From: Virgibacillus sp. LDC-1
GTDB lineage: Bacteria > Bacillota > Bacilli > Bacillales > Amphibacillaceae
Assembly (NCBI RefSeq): GCF_030137545.1
Contig: NZ_JARUVL010000007.1
Span: 1-64,000, forward strand
Length of the DNA stretch: 64,000 bases
Reading direction: 5' to 3'
Shown here: positions 24,963 through 32,733 of the stretch, piece by piece
How the letters are laid out: each line of letters begins with the position of its first letter
Position numbering within the stretch: the first letter of the stretch is position 1
The notes under the pieces: model-generated
The model's database searches: none
The model's input: the letters and a program-made list of their open reading frames with translations, nothing else
What the model was told of the DNA's origin: nothing
Program-made: the position numbers and the translations under genes

Positions 24963-25991
24963 ATGGCTTTTCAGCGAAACGGATATATTGTATTTGCCGG
25001 TACTTATGGAACTGAAAAAGATAAGGCGATCCAGGTTTTAACGCTTGATAAGATAGGGCAATTTGGAAAGCGGTTGTCCTATGTACAAGGAATCGCTAAT
25101 CCTTCCTATCTGACAGTCAATCAAAATCAGGATACCCTCTATGCGCTCAGCGAGGTAGCGGACGGTCACGTAGTTTCCTATTCGTTTGATAACGTTACGT
25201 ACACGGTACAGGAAAAAAGCAGTCAGCAAGAGGATGGCGTCGAAGGACCATGCTATATAATGCTTGATGAGAATGAGCGCTATCTGTTTGTAGTGAATTA
25301 TGGTGGCGGATCGATATCGGTGTATCGATTGGCGGATGACCATCGGATTCTGGAATTAACCGATCACCATACGTATTCATCTGGATCCCATCCACATATG
25401 ATTGTGCAACTTCCAGGTACCGATCGCTTTGTCGTGACAGATCTTGGGAGTAATAAACTCTATTTATATGAATGTACGGAAGGTAAGCTTACACGCATTC
25501 AAGAATGCGCAGCCACTCCCGGTTCCGGTCCAAGACATGCTGCTGTTCTAGCAACGCATCGGAAAATATATGTTGTAAATGAATTTAATTCACAAGTATC
25601 CGTTTATACGTATGATTCGACTTTTTCTAGTCTTGAATTAGTTCAGGAAATAGATACGATAGCTGAACCGATTGAAGTGAACAATTATGGTGCAGATATT
25701 CATATTGCTTATGAAGCATCCTTTTTGTATACATCGAATCGAGGCCATGATAGCATATCGGTGTTTCGCATTGGTGATGATGGCTTATTATCCTATGTTG
25801 ACTGTGTAGCTGTGGAAGGGAAATGGCCTAGAAACTTTGCTATCACACCTGATGAAAGGTATATGCTCATTGCCAACGAGCATACCGATTCCATTGTCGT
25901 AATGGAGATAGGTGCTGATGGGATTCCAGCTTATACAGGTGAACAATATTCGATTCGGGCGCCCGTCTGCTTGAAGGTGTTTGCGATGTGA
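24963..25991 (+). CDS. Lactonase-family beta-propeller protein (6-phosphogluconolactonase-like)
   Basis: A 342-residue cytoplasmic protein of the YkgB/Pgl lactonase family, a seven-bladed beta-propeller. Recurrent blade motifs are visible (NPSYLTVNQNQDTLYAL, GPCYIMLDENERYLFVVNYGGGSISVY, SGSHPHMI, GSGPRHAAV, WPRNFAITPDERYMLIANEHTDSI). Members hydrolyse sugar-acid lactones such as 6-phosphogluconolactone. Beside GH20 and an LPMO, opening of the 1,5-lactone of oxidised chitosugars is an attractive role, but a pentose-phosphate role cannot be excluded. ATG 24963 has AAAGGATG upstream. It is the last gene of the chitin locus. Confidence 0.8.
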   Translation: MAFQRNGYIVFAGTYGTEKDKAIQVLTLDKIGQFGKRLSYVQGIANPSYLTVNQNQDTLYALSEVADGHVVSYSFDNVTYTVQEKSSQQEDGVEGPCYIMLDENERYLFVVNYGGGSISVYRLADDHRILELTDHHTYSSGSHPHMIVQLPGTDRFVVTDLGSNKLYLYECTEGKLTRIQECAATPGSGPRHAAVLATHRKIYVVNEFNSQVSVYTYDSTFSSLELVQEIDTIAEPIEVNNYGADIHIAYEASFLYTSNRGHDSISVFRIGDDGLLSYVDCVAVEGKWPRNFAITPDERYMLIANEHTDSIVVMEIGADGIPAYTGEQYSIRAPVCLKVFAM

Positions 25992-26135
25992 GGCTTAAAG
26001 TGATGAAGGATACTAAACAATGCTCACAGATTCAAAAGACAAGGTGGATCATATTAGAAGTATGGTGAACAAGTGTCACAAATAATGATAAACGAAAGTT
26101 AGGATAAGGGTCTAATTTCATTTCCTTTCCTACAA

Positions 26136-26175
26136 ACAAAAAAGACCGCTCCCATAACAGGAACGGTCTTCTTTA
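26136..26175 (-). terminator. Rho-independent terminator of betA
   Basis: On the minus strand, AAGACCG and CGGTCTT arms are followed by TTTTTGTTT, directly downstream of the betA stop at 26189. It may also stop plus-strand transcripts from the lactonase gene. Confidence 0.85.
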
Positions 26176-26188
26176 ACCCATCACCAAC

Positions 26189-27874
26189 TTACCCCTCAAT
26201 CGTCCCAGCATCTACTGGATGGACACCATGACGGTAATAATCTTTATACTCCGGCTTCAACGGTTCAAGTCCAAGAATAATATCAGCTGCTTTTTCTGCC
26301 AGCATCAATACCGGAGCATGGATATTTCCATTGGTTGTAGTTGGCATGGCAGATGCATCCACTACCCGTACATTGTCCAGGCCATGAACTTTCATGGTAT
26401 TTGGGTCAACGACAGCCATTGGGTCAGAGGCTGGCCCCATTTTAGCCGTGCATGATGGATGAAGTGCTGTTTCTCCGTCTTTCTTGACCCACTCCAGAAT
26501 CTCTTCATCCGTTTGGACAGATGGCCCAGGTGAAATCTCACCCGTGGTGTAAGGTTTCAAAGCGGGTTGAGAAAGGATGTCCCGTGCGACCCGTATTGCT
26601 TCAACCCACTCGCGCCGATCCTCTTCGGTAGATAAATAGTTACATACGATACTTGGATGCTCAAAAGGGTTACGTGATCGGATCTTCACGCTTCCTCTCG
26701 AGTTGGAATACATTGGTCCGACATGTACCTGGAATCCGTGTTTTGTATCGGCCTTTTGCCCATCGTATCGGACAGCTAGCGGTAGGAAGTGGAACATTAG
26801 ATTTGGATAATCAACTTCCTCATTGGAACGGACGAATGCGCCACCTTCAAAATGATTCGATGCTGCTGGTCCAGTACGACCAAGTAACCATTGCAAGCCG
26901 ATCCAAGGCATTTTTGCTTTATTTAAACTCGGCTGCATAGAAACTGGCTGTGGACATGCGTGCTGGATATATACCTCGAGATGATCCTCTAAGTTTTCCC
27001 CTACTCCTGGTAAGTGTAGAATCGGATCGATGCCAAGTGAGCGTAAATGCTCTGCGTCCCCTACACCGGACAATTGTAATAGTTGCGGCGTGTTGAAGGC
27101 GCCACCGGAAAGAATTACTTCCCCTGCGTTAACGTGATAGGTTTTTCCATTCCTTTGATACGTTACCCCTTGCGCTTTGGTACCCTCAAAATTGATACTT
27201 GTAACAAAAGCTCGTGTTTCTACAGTAAGGTTTTTGCGACGCATCGCTGGTCGTAAATATGCCCGTGATGCAGAAACTCGTCTGCCATTATGCACTTGAC
27301 TGTCAAATGGGCCAAAGCCTTCTTGCCGAAAACCGTTTACATCGGGTGTTCTTGCATAACCAGCTTCCACACCCGCATCGAAAAAGGCCTGGAATAAAGG
27401 ATTTGTCGCAGGTCCACGCTTTAATTTTATTGGCCCTCGATGTCCGCGGTACTCATCCGTAGAATCGGCTCCAAAGGCTGTTTCCAATCGCTTGAAATAC
27501 GGAAGACAATGGGCGAAGTCCCAATTTTCCATTCCTGGTTCAGATCCCCATTTCTCGTAGTCCATCGGGTTCCCGCGTTGATAGATCATGCCATTGATCG
27601 AGCTTGATCCTCCAAGCACCTTTCCTCTAGCATGTGCGACACGACGCCCATCCATGTAGGGCTCAGGGTCTGTAGAATAGATCCAGTCATAAAAGCGATT
27701 GCCTGATGGGAACATTAAAGCTGCAGGCATTTGAATAAATAAATCCCAAAAGTAATCATTGCGCCCTGCTTCCAGAACAAGCACAGTCTTATTCTTATCT
27801 GCACTGAGGCGGTTACCGAGTACAGATCCTGCACTTCCGCCGCCTACAATTACGTAATCATAAGTTTGATTCAT
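26189..27874 (-). CDS. betA: Choline dehydrogenase (GMC oxidoreductase)
   Basis: A 561-residue FAD enzyme oxidising choline to betaine aldehyde. The N-terminal ADP-binding motif is [18 protein letters not shown], followed by [18 protein letters not shown] (GMC signature 1) and [17 protein letters not shown] (GMC signature 2). The catalytic His is in [12 protein letters not shown] and the C-terminus has VVDASAMPT. The start at 27874 follows GGAGGTATATTGC; a longer frame upstream has no ribosome binding site. It lies downstream of betB on the same strand, 264 bp apart. Bacillus subtilis uses an iron alcohol dehydrogenase (GbsB) for this step, so the GMC enzyme beside a GbsR-type regulator is a mixed arrangement. 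Confidence 0.9.
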   Translation of the reverse strand: MNQTYDYVIVGGGSAGSVLGNRLSADKNKTVLVLEAGRNDYFWDLFIQMPAALMFPSGNRFYDWIYSTDPEPYMDGRRVAHARGKVLGGSSSINGMIYQRGNPMDYEKWGSEPGMENWDFAHCLPYFKRLETAFGADSTDEYRGHRGPIKLKRGPATNPLFQAFFDAGVEAGYARTPDVNGFRQEGFGPFDSQVHNGRRVSASRAYLRPAMRRKNLTVETRAFVTSINFEGTKAQGVTYQRNGKTYHVNAGEVILSGGAFNTPQLLQLSGVGDAEHLRSLGIDPILHLPGVGENLEDHLEVYIQHACPQPVSMQPSLNKAKMPWIGLQWLLGRTGPAASNHFEGGAFVRSNEEVDYPNLMFHFLPLAVRYDGQKADTKHGFQVHVGPMYSNSRGSVKIRSRNPFEHPSIVCNYLSTEEDRREWVEAIRVARDILSQPALKPYTTGEISPGPSVQTDEEILEWVKKDGETALHPSCTAKMGPASDPMAVVDPNTMKVHGLDNVRVVDASAMPTTTNGNIHAPVLMLAEKAADIILGLEPLKPEYKDYYRHGVHPVDAGTIEG

Positions 27875-28138
27875 GCAATATACCTCCTTGAAGATAGTTG
27901 AATAGATTTTAGCAATCTGACATACGATATCTTCCATTTATATTTTATTAAGTTTATTCTATTTATTAAAAATTATTTTAACGATTTGTGCGCAAGCAAT
28001 GCACCATGATGTTTTTACCTTGTAAATCATGGCACAGCTTCTCTTTTGGGGAATCCGCCAAGAAGTATAGCGGAAAACTCCTTATAGCTCTAAACCTTCC
28101 TAATTAAGAGGACTTACAGCTATGAATCTATCAAAATC
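27875..28138. other. Spacer between betB and betA
   Basis: No gene. It contains a pair CCATGAT/ATCATGG (28004-28032) and TCCGC/GCGGA (28051-28070 region) that could form intercistronic hairpins, suggesting differential expression of the two enzymes. Confidence 0.4.
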
Positions 28139-29611
28139 TTACTTAAACCATTTAACAGGTTCAGGTTGCTTGTTGCGAAAAATGTGTTTTACTTCGGTAT
28201 ATTCCTCGATGCCTTCCCGTCCAAGCTCCCGTCCAATGCCTGATTGTTTATAACCACCCCATGGTGCTTGGGCAAAATAAGGATGGAAATCATTGATCCA
28301 AACGGTGCCCATTCGTAACCGTGCGGCAACAAATTCTGCCTTATTCAAATCCTGCGTCCATACAGCACCAGCCAAACCATAAATCGTATCATTCGCTAAT
28401 TTGACAGCTTCTTCTTTGGTCTGGAATGTTTCTACTGTTAATACTGGTCCGAATACCTCTTCCTGGACAATACGCATTTCGCTTGTGCAGTTTGTAAATA
28501 TGGTAGGTAAATAGAAGAAACCGCTTTGCAATTCAGGGTTATCTGGGCGTTTACCGCCAACAGCAAGCTTGGCACCTTCTTTTTTACCTATTTCTACATA
28601 GTTTTCCACTTTCGCACGGTGTTCTGCCGAAATCATTGGCCCGCTTTGTGTACTTTCATCAAAGCCATTACCCAATTTGATTTGTTTTGTTCGTTCAATT
28701 AGAGCTTCAACAAATTCATCATGGATGCTTTCTTCAACTAAAAGCCGTGACCCCGCAGAGCAAACCTGTCCTGCATGAAAAAATACTGCATTTAACGCCT
28801 GGTCAACAGCTGTCTCAAAATCAGCATCGGCAAAGACGATATTCGGATTCTTTCCACCAAGCTCGAGGGCGATTTTTTTTACATTATGACTCGCTGCCTG
28901 CATGATTGATTTCCCTGTTTCAATGCCACCGGTGAATGAAATTAAATCGACATCATGATTAGAAGCTAATTCCGCGCCGACAGATTTTCCGGAACCAAGT
29001 ACTAAGTTGGCAACACCTTTTGGTATACCAACCTCTTCCATTAGTTCAAAGACTTTCACGGTAGTTAATGGAGTAATCTCACTCGGCTTCATCACAAGGG
29101 TGTTACCAGCTGCCAAAGCCGGAGCGAGCTTCCATGCGGCTTGGAGTAAAGGGTAATTCCATGGGGTGATTTGACCACAAACGCCGACAGGCTCACGAAC
29201 GACCTTGCTTTCACTGTTTGGTATTGGTGAGGCAATGACTTCACCGCCATCTTTATCTGCCAGTCCACCAAAATAAAAGAAAACATTCGCAATGTCGGCC
29301 ATATCCGCACGGCTTTCTTCGACAGTTTTACCTGTATCCAATGTTTCGAGTTCAGCTAATTCCTCCAGATCCCGCCGGATTAATGTACCTATTTTGTAAA
29401 CGAGCTCCCCGCGTTCGCTGGCAGGTAATGTGCTCCAGCTACCTTCATCAAATGCTACTCTTGCAGCTTGAATGGCTGCTCGCGCATCTTCTGCATTTCC
29501 TTCTACAGCACGTGCAATAACTTCTTGATTATATGGGTTAATGATATCCCGTGTTTCTCCGGATTTGGCATCTAGCCATTCACCATTTATATACATTTTC
29601 TGTAATTTCAC
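28139..29611 (-). CDS. betB: Betaine aldehyde dehydrogenase
   Basis: A 490-residue NAD-dependent aldehyde dehydrogenase that makes glycine betaine, an osmoprotectant. GQITPWNYPLLQAAWKLAPALAAGNTLVMKPSE, the catalytic Glu250 (KKIALELGGKNP) and Cys284 (FFHAGQVCSAGSRL) are intact, and the C-terminus WGGYKQSGIGRELGREGIEEYTEVKH is that of GbsA/BetB. The GTG at 29611 follows AAAGGAGTG. The promoter on the minus strand has TTGACA (complement of 29702-29707). AT-rich inverted repeats around it are candidate GbsR sites. Confidence 0.92.
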   Translation of the reverse strand: MKLQKMYINGEWLDAKSGETRDIINPYNQEVIARAVEGNAEDARAAIQAARVAFDEGSWSTLPASERGELVYKIGTLIRRDLEELAELETLDTGKTVEESRADMADIANVFFYFGGLADKDGGEVIASPIPNSESKVVREPVGVCGQITPWNYPLLQAAWKLAPALAAGNTLVMKPSEITPLTTVKVFELMEEVGIPKGVANLVLGSGKSVGAELASNHDVDLISFTGGIETGKSIMQAASHNVKKIALELGGKNPNIVFADADFETAVDQALNAVFFHAGQVCSAGSRLLVEESIHDEFVEALIERTKQIKLGNGFDESTQSGPMISAEHRAKVENYVEIGKKEGAKLAVGGKRPDNPELQSGFFYLPTIFTNCTSEMRIVQEEVFGPVLTVETFQTKEEAVKLANDTIYGLAGAVWTQDLNKAEFVAARLRMGTVWINDFHPYFAQAPWGGYKQSGIGRELGREGIEEYTEVKHIFRNKQPEPVKWFK

Positions 29612-29644
29612 AACAACACTCCTTTAATGTTTATTGTTAAATTT

Positions 29645-29707
29645 GTTAAATAAAAATTAAACATTATTAATATAACAATCGTAACAATAGTTTAATTAAC
29701 GTGTCAA
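29645..29707 (-). promoter_or_regulatory. betB promoter region with candidate GbsR-type sites
   Basis: Minus-strand TTGACA is at 29702-29707 with a TACGAT-like -10 about 18 bp on. GTTTAATTAAC (29690-29700) lies in the spacer, and GTTAAAT-AAAA-ATTAAAC (29645-29662) in the leader. Similar half-sites recur upstream of the OpuAC-like gene and the gbsR-like gene. Confidence 0.5.
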
Positions 29708-29870
29708 ATAAAAGCAGACAGAGTCTAGTTACTAACCAATGAAGCTGAATATAACGAATGAATTCCTAAGAAATACGTTTGCAGGACTTATTTTTTTATC
29801 CTGAAAAATTATAAATCTTCTCTAACCCTGATAAAACAATAAGGAAACTAGATGAAAGATCTAATTCGAT

Positions 29871-29936
29871 TTGACAAAACGAAATATTTCGATAACCTAT
29901 TACATGTGGATAGTTTATTAAATAAAAATTTAATAA
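29871..29936 (+). promoter_or_regulatory. Promoter and operators upstream of the OpuAC-like gene
   Basis: TTGACA (29871-29876) is followed 16 bp later by a weak TAACCT. Between them is the perfect palindrome CGAAATATTTCG (29880-29891). Just downstream, TTATTAAAT and ATTTAATAA are perfect 9-bp arms around AAAA (29915-29936), with a second overlapping copy to 29953. Both look like repressor sites; the AT-rich one matches the motif near betB. Confidence 0.55.
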
Positions 29937-30067
29937 ATTTATTTTATTTAATAAAAGGGGAGGGGAGAAGACGAATCATCTACGTAATTTAAATCCACTT
30001 CTGGGAAAAAGGGGAGTTTTTACTAGATGTTTGCCGAAAATCTAAATTGGAAAGGTGTTTATAATCA

Positions 30068-30967
30068 ATGAATGTTAAAAGAGTTGGTCAATTAATTTTA
30101 GTTACTCTAATATTTGTTGTACTCGCAGCGTGTGGTTCAACTAGTGAAGATGCAAATTCGGATAAAAACTCTGGCGAAGCGAAGGACAGCAAAGGGACAA
30201 TTACGATTGGACAAATCAATTGGCCTGAAAATATTGCAGTTACAAATTTGTGGAAGACAATTTTAGAAGATGAAGGATATGAGGTTGATTTAAAACTTCT
30301 TGAAATGGGGCCACAGATGGCTGCGTTAGCCTCAGGAGATTTAGATGTCGCACCAGAAATCTGGTTGCCGGTTCAGGATAAGAGTTACTTTGAAAAGTAT
30401 AAGGACGAAGCTAACTTTTTTGAAAATCCGTGGTATGACAATGGTAGAGTTGGGTTGGCTGTTCCAACGTATATGAAGGATATTAACAGCATTGAGGATT
30501 TGAATAAAAACAAAGATAAATTCGATGGAGAAATAATCGGCTTTGAGTCTGGAGCAGGAACAATGCTGGTTGCTCAGGATGTTATTGATGAATATGGACT
30601 TGATTATAAATTGTCACCGAGCAGCACAGCAGCAATGATTACATCTATTAAGAATGCGGTTAAAGATAAAGAACCGATTGTCGCTCCATTATGGAAACCA
30701 CATTATATATTTTCTGAAGTGGATCTGAAGTTCTTGGAGGATCCGAAAAAAACCTTTGGTGAAATAGAGCAGATCTATATGGCAACCCGGAATGGATTTG
30801 ATTCCGATCACGAAAAGGTCAGCAACTGGCTGATAAACTTTAAATTGAATGACGAGCAGCTTGGTGATTTAATGAATAAAATTAAGGAAAATGAGGAAAA
30901 CCCGATCGAAGGCGCCCAAAAATGGGTGGAAGAAAATCAGGATGTCATTGACAAATGGATGAAGTAA
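30068..30967 (+). CDS. OpuAC-like glycine betaine/choline-binding lipoprotein
   Basis: A 299-residue lipoprotein: signal sequence with lipobox VLAAC, a Ser/Asp/Lys linker, then an OpuAC-type fold (GQINWPENIAVTNLWKTILEDEGYEVDLKLLEMGPQMAALASGDLDVAPEIWLPV-like motif order). Aromatic residues in NWPEN, IWLPV and LWKPHY could form the quaternary-amine cage. No permease or ATPase gene is adjacent, so it is an orphan binding protein that must use a transporter encoded elsewhere. Its place between betB and the gbsR-like gene suggests that it captures choline for betaine synthesis, though betaine itself is possible. The ribosome binding site (AAAGGTG) is moderate. Confidence 0.85.
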   Translation: MNVKRVGQLILVTLIFVVLAACGSTSEDANSDKNSGEAKDSKGTITIGQINWPENIAVTNLWKTILEDEGYEVDLKLLEMGPQMAALASGDLDVAPEIWLPVQDKSYFEKYKDEANFFENPWYDNGRVGLAVPTYMKDINSIEDLNKNKDKFDGEIIGFESGAGTMLVAQDVIDEYGLDYKLSPSSTAAMITSIKNAVKDKEPIVAPLWKPHYIFSEVDLKFLEDPKKTFGEIEQIYMATRNGFDSDHEKVSNWLINFKLNDEQLGDLMNKIKENEENPIEGAQKWVEENQDVIDKWMK

Positions 30968-31093
30968 ACGAAAATCAAGAGACGATACTCGATAAGAGAA
31001 TCGTCTCTTTTGTAATGGAGTGAAGTATTAGATAAGAATCTAGTGCTGAATTTATTTGCTTCTTTGCATTACAAATTATAAAATATAAGAAAC

Positions 31094-31120
31094 GTTTAAT
31101 TTATTACAAACTAATTAAAC
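31094..31120. promoter_or_regulatory. Inverted repeat upstream of the gbsR-like gene
   Basis: GTTTAATT (31094-31101) and AATTAAAC (31113-31120) are perfect 8-bp arms separated by 11 bp. The half-site is the same as in the betB promoter, so autoregulation is plausible. Confidence 0.5.
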
Positions 31121-31231
31121 AAACTCTTGTTTTACGATAACAAGTATAAATGATGGTAAGAATGATAGGAAAAACTTCTGTACTTGCTTCAAGATGAGGC
31201 GAATGCAATCTACAAAAAAAGAGGTGCCACC

Positions 31232-31816
31232 ATGGTAGGAAACCAGAAAAATTCCCCCAGTGAAAATGCAAACGAAAAAATAGAACAGGTTGAACGGATG
31301 ATGATTAATACGATTTCAGAAACGATGGATCTGTATGGCGTTACTCCTTCAGTGGGGCGTTTGTACGCAACCATGTATTTTAAACATGAACCTATTACCC
31401 TGGATGAAATGAAAGACGCACTTGGGATGAGTAAACCGAGTATGAGTACTTCCGTCCGAAAACTCCAAGAAATTAATATTGTTCAAAAGGTATGGCAGAA
31501 GGGCTCGAGAAAGGATTCATTCATAGCTGAAAAGAATTTCTTTAATTATTTTTCTCAATTTTATGGTATGAAATGGGAACGAGAAGTGAGTATGTATTTG
31601 GTTAGCCTCAAGAAGGCCCAAGCACAACTTAAAGAAATAATTGAAGATAGTGAAACAGATGAAGCATCAAGAGAAAAAGCTGAATTGGACTATCAGCAAC
31701 TTGCAGATGCCATGGTCTACTATCGGTGGTTGGACAAGCTAACCAAGCTTACTAAATCCGGTGAAATATTTAACTATATACCAGTAGACGAAGCGGATGA
31801 AAGGGATGAGGTGTAG
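31232..31816 (+). CDS. gbsR: GbsR-type (MarR-like) choline-responsive repressor
   Basis: A 194-residue regulator. MMINTISETMDLYGVTPSVGRLYATMYF and ITLDEMKDALGMSKPSMSTSVRKLQEINIVQKVW form the GbsR winged helix. The C-terminal half is helical and charged, typical for dimerisation. GbsR proteins repress choline uptake and gbsAB and are released by choline. The ATG at 31232 has AAGAGGTG five bases upstream; the frame runs 16 codons further upstream without an RBS. It sits in plus orientation after the OpuAC-like gene, whereas betB-betA run on the minus strand. The operators shared by all three promoters support its role. Confidence 0.85.
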   Translation: MVGNQKNSPSENANEKIEQVERMMINTISETMDLYGVTPSVGRLYATMYFKHEPITLDEMKDALGMSKPSMSTSVRKLQEINIVQKVWQKGSRKDSFIAEKNFFNYFSQFYGMKWEREVSMYLVSLKKAQAQLKEIIEDSETDEASREKAELDYQQLADAMVYYRWLDKLTKLTKSGEIFNYIPVDEADERDEV

Positions 31817-32302
31817 GAAAGATCGTGAGTGTTTATCGGAAATTTACTGATAGATAATTCTTCCGATAACGCCTCTTGTTCCAGTTAATTTCTAGTTTGT
31901 TAGGATCCGTCCCTTACTGTGTATCATTTTAAGGGAGAATTCACGAAACTACTAAATGTTAACATATCATTAATATATGGGAAGAGACTATCAATGGAAG
32001 TCTCTTTCCTTTTTAAAACTATAATATCTCCAAATGTATTCTTTTTCGTTACTGCCCATTTGAAGAAAGAAGTAGCTTAAGGGCGATCCTTAGGTTTCGT
32101 CCCTTTTAATGTATACATAATTAGTTATTAATCTGCTTGTTAATGAAAATATGCAAGATCATATAATAACAGACTTTATTTATATTAATTGTTAGTACTT
32201 TTGTATAGCTGCATCTGGTAAGCTGCTAGTAACAAGGTACCCCTTTTAAAGAACTATTCTAGTATAATTGGTACTAACATTAGCAAATAGGAGAGATATT
32301 AA
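31817..32302. other. Gene-free stretch with several hairpins
   Basis: No gene is supported. GGAAGAGACT/AGTCTCTTTCC plus TTTTT (31979-32015) is a clear terminator-like hairpin 160 bp after gbsR. A second, AAGGGCGA/CGTCCCTTTT, lies at 32079-32106, and a related CGTCCCTT sequence occurs at about 31909. They may be remnants of duplicated terminators. Confidence 0.5.
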
Positions 32303-32695
32303 TTGGAAAAGAAGAATATTCATGTAGTTGGCGCAGTCATCATTAAAGATAATAAAGTTCTTTGTGCCCAAAGAGGACAAACGAAAACGTTGGCTTACAA
32401 ATGGGAATTTCCTGGTGGTAAGATCGAACAGGGAGAAACACCCAAAGAAGCGTTAAAGCGTGAGATAGTAGAGGAAATGAAATGTAATATCGAGGTCGGA
32501 AATCAGGTTGATCATACAGTTTACGAATACGATTTTGGGATTGTGCACTTGACTACATATTATTGTACTCTTCTTGAGGGTGAACCAGTATTAACTGAGC
32601 ATATCTCGATAAAATGGTTACCAAAGCAAGATTTACAAATGTTAGATTGGGCTCCAGCAGACATTCCTGCGGTCGAAAAATTAGCAAATAAGTAG
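32303..32695 (+). CDS. NUDIX hydrolase (MutT/CTP pyrophosphohydrolase-like)
   Basis: A 130-residue NUDIX protein that hydrolyses a nucleoside triphosphate or related diphosphate. The NUDIX box GGKIEQGETPKEALKREIVEEM (about 39-60) has all the metal-binding Glu residues. WEFPGGK before it and WLPKQDLQMLDWAPAD near the end are those of the 8-oxo-dGTP/CTP pyrophosphohydrolase group. TTG 32303 is the start, with AGGAGAG upstream. It ends 38 bp before a large nuclease-helicase, and no promoter is obvious between them, so the two are probably one transcript. This pairing suggests nucleotide-pool or DNA-defence work rather than simple housekeeping. Confidence 0.88.
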   Translation: MEKKNIHVVGAVIIKDNKVLCAQRGQTKTLAYKWEFPGGKIEQGETPKEALKREIVEEMKCNIEVGNQVDHTVYEYDFGIVHLTTYYCTLLEGEPVLTEHISIKWLPKQDLQMLDWAPADIPAVEKLANK

Positions 32696-32733
32696 TTTAT
32701 TAATGAAATATTTCAGTTTGGGTTGGTGATAAC

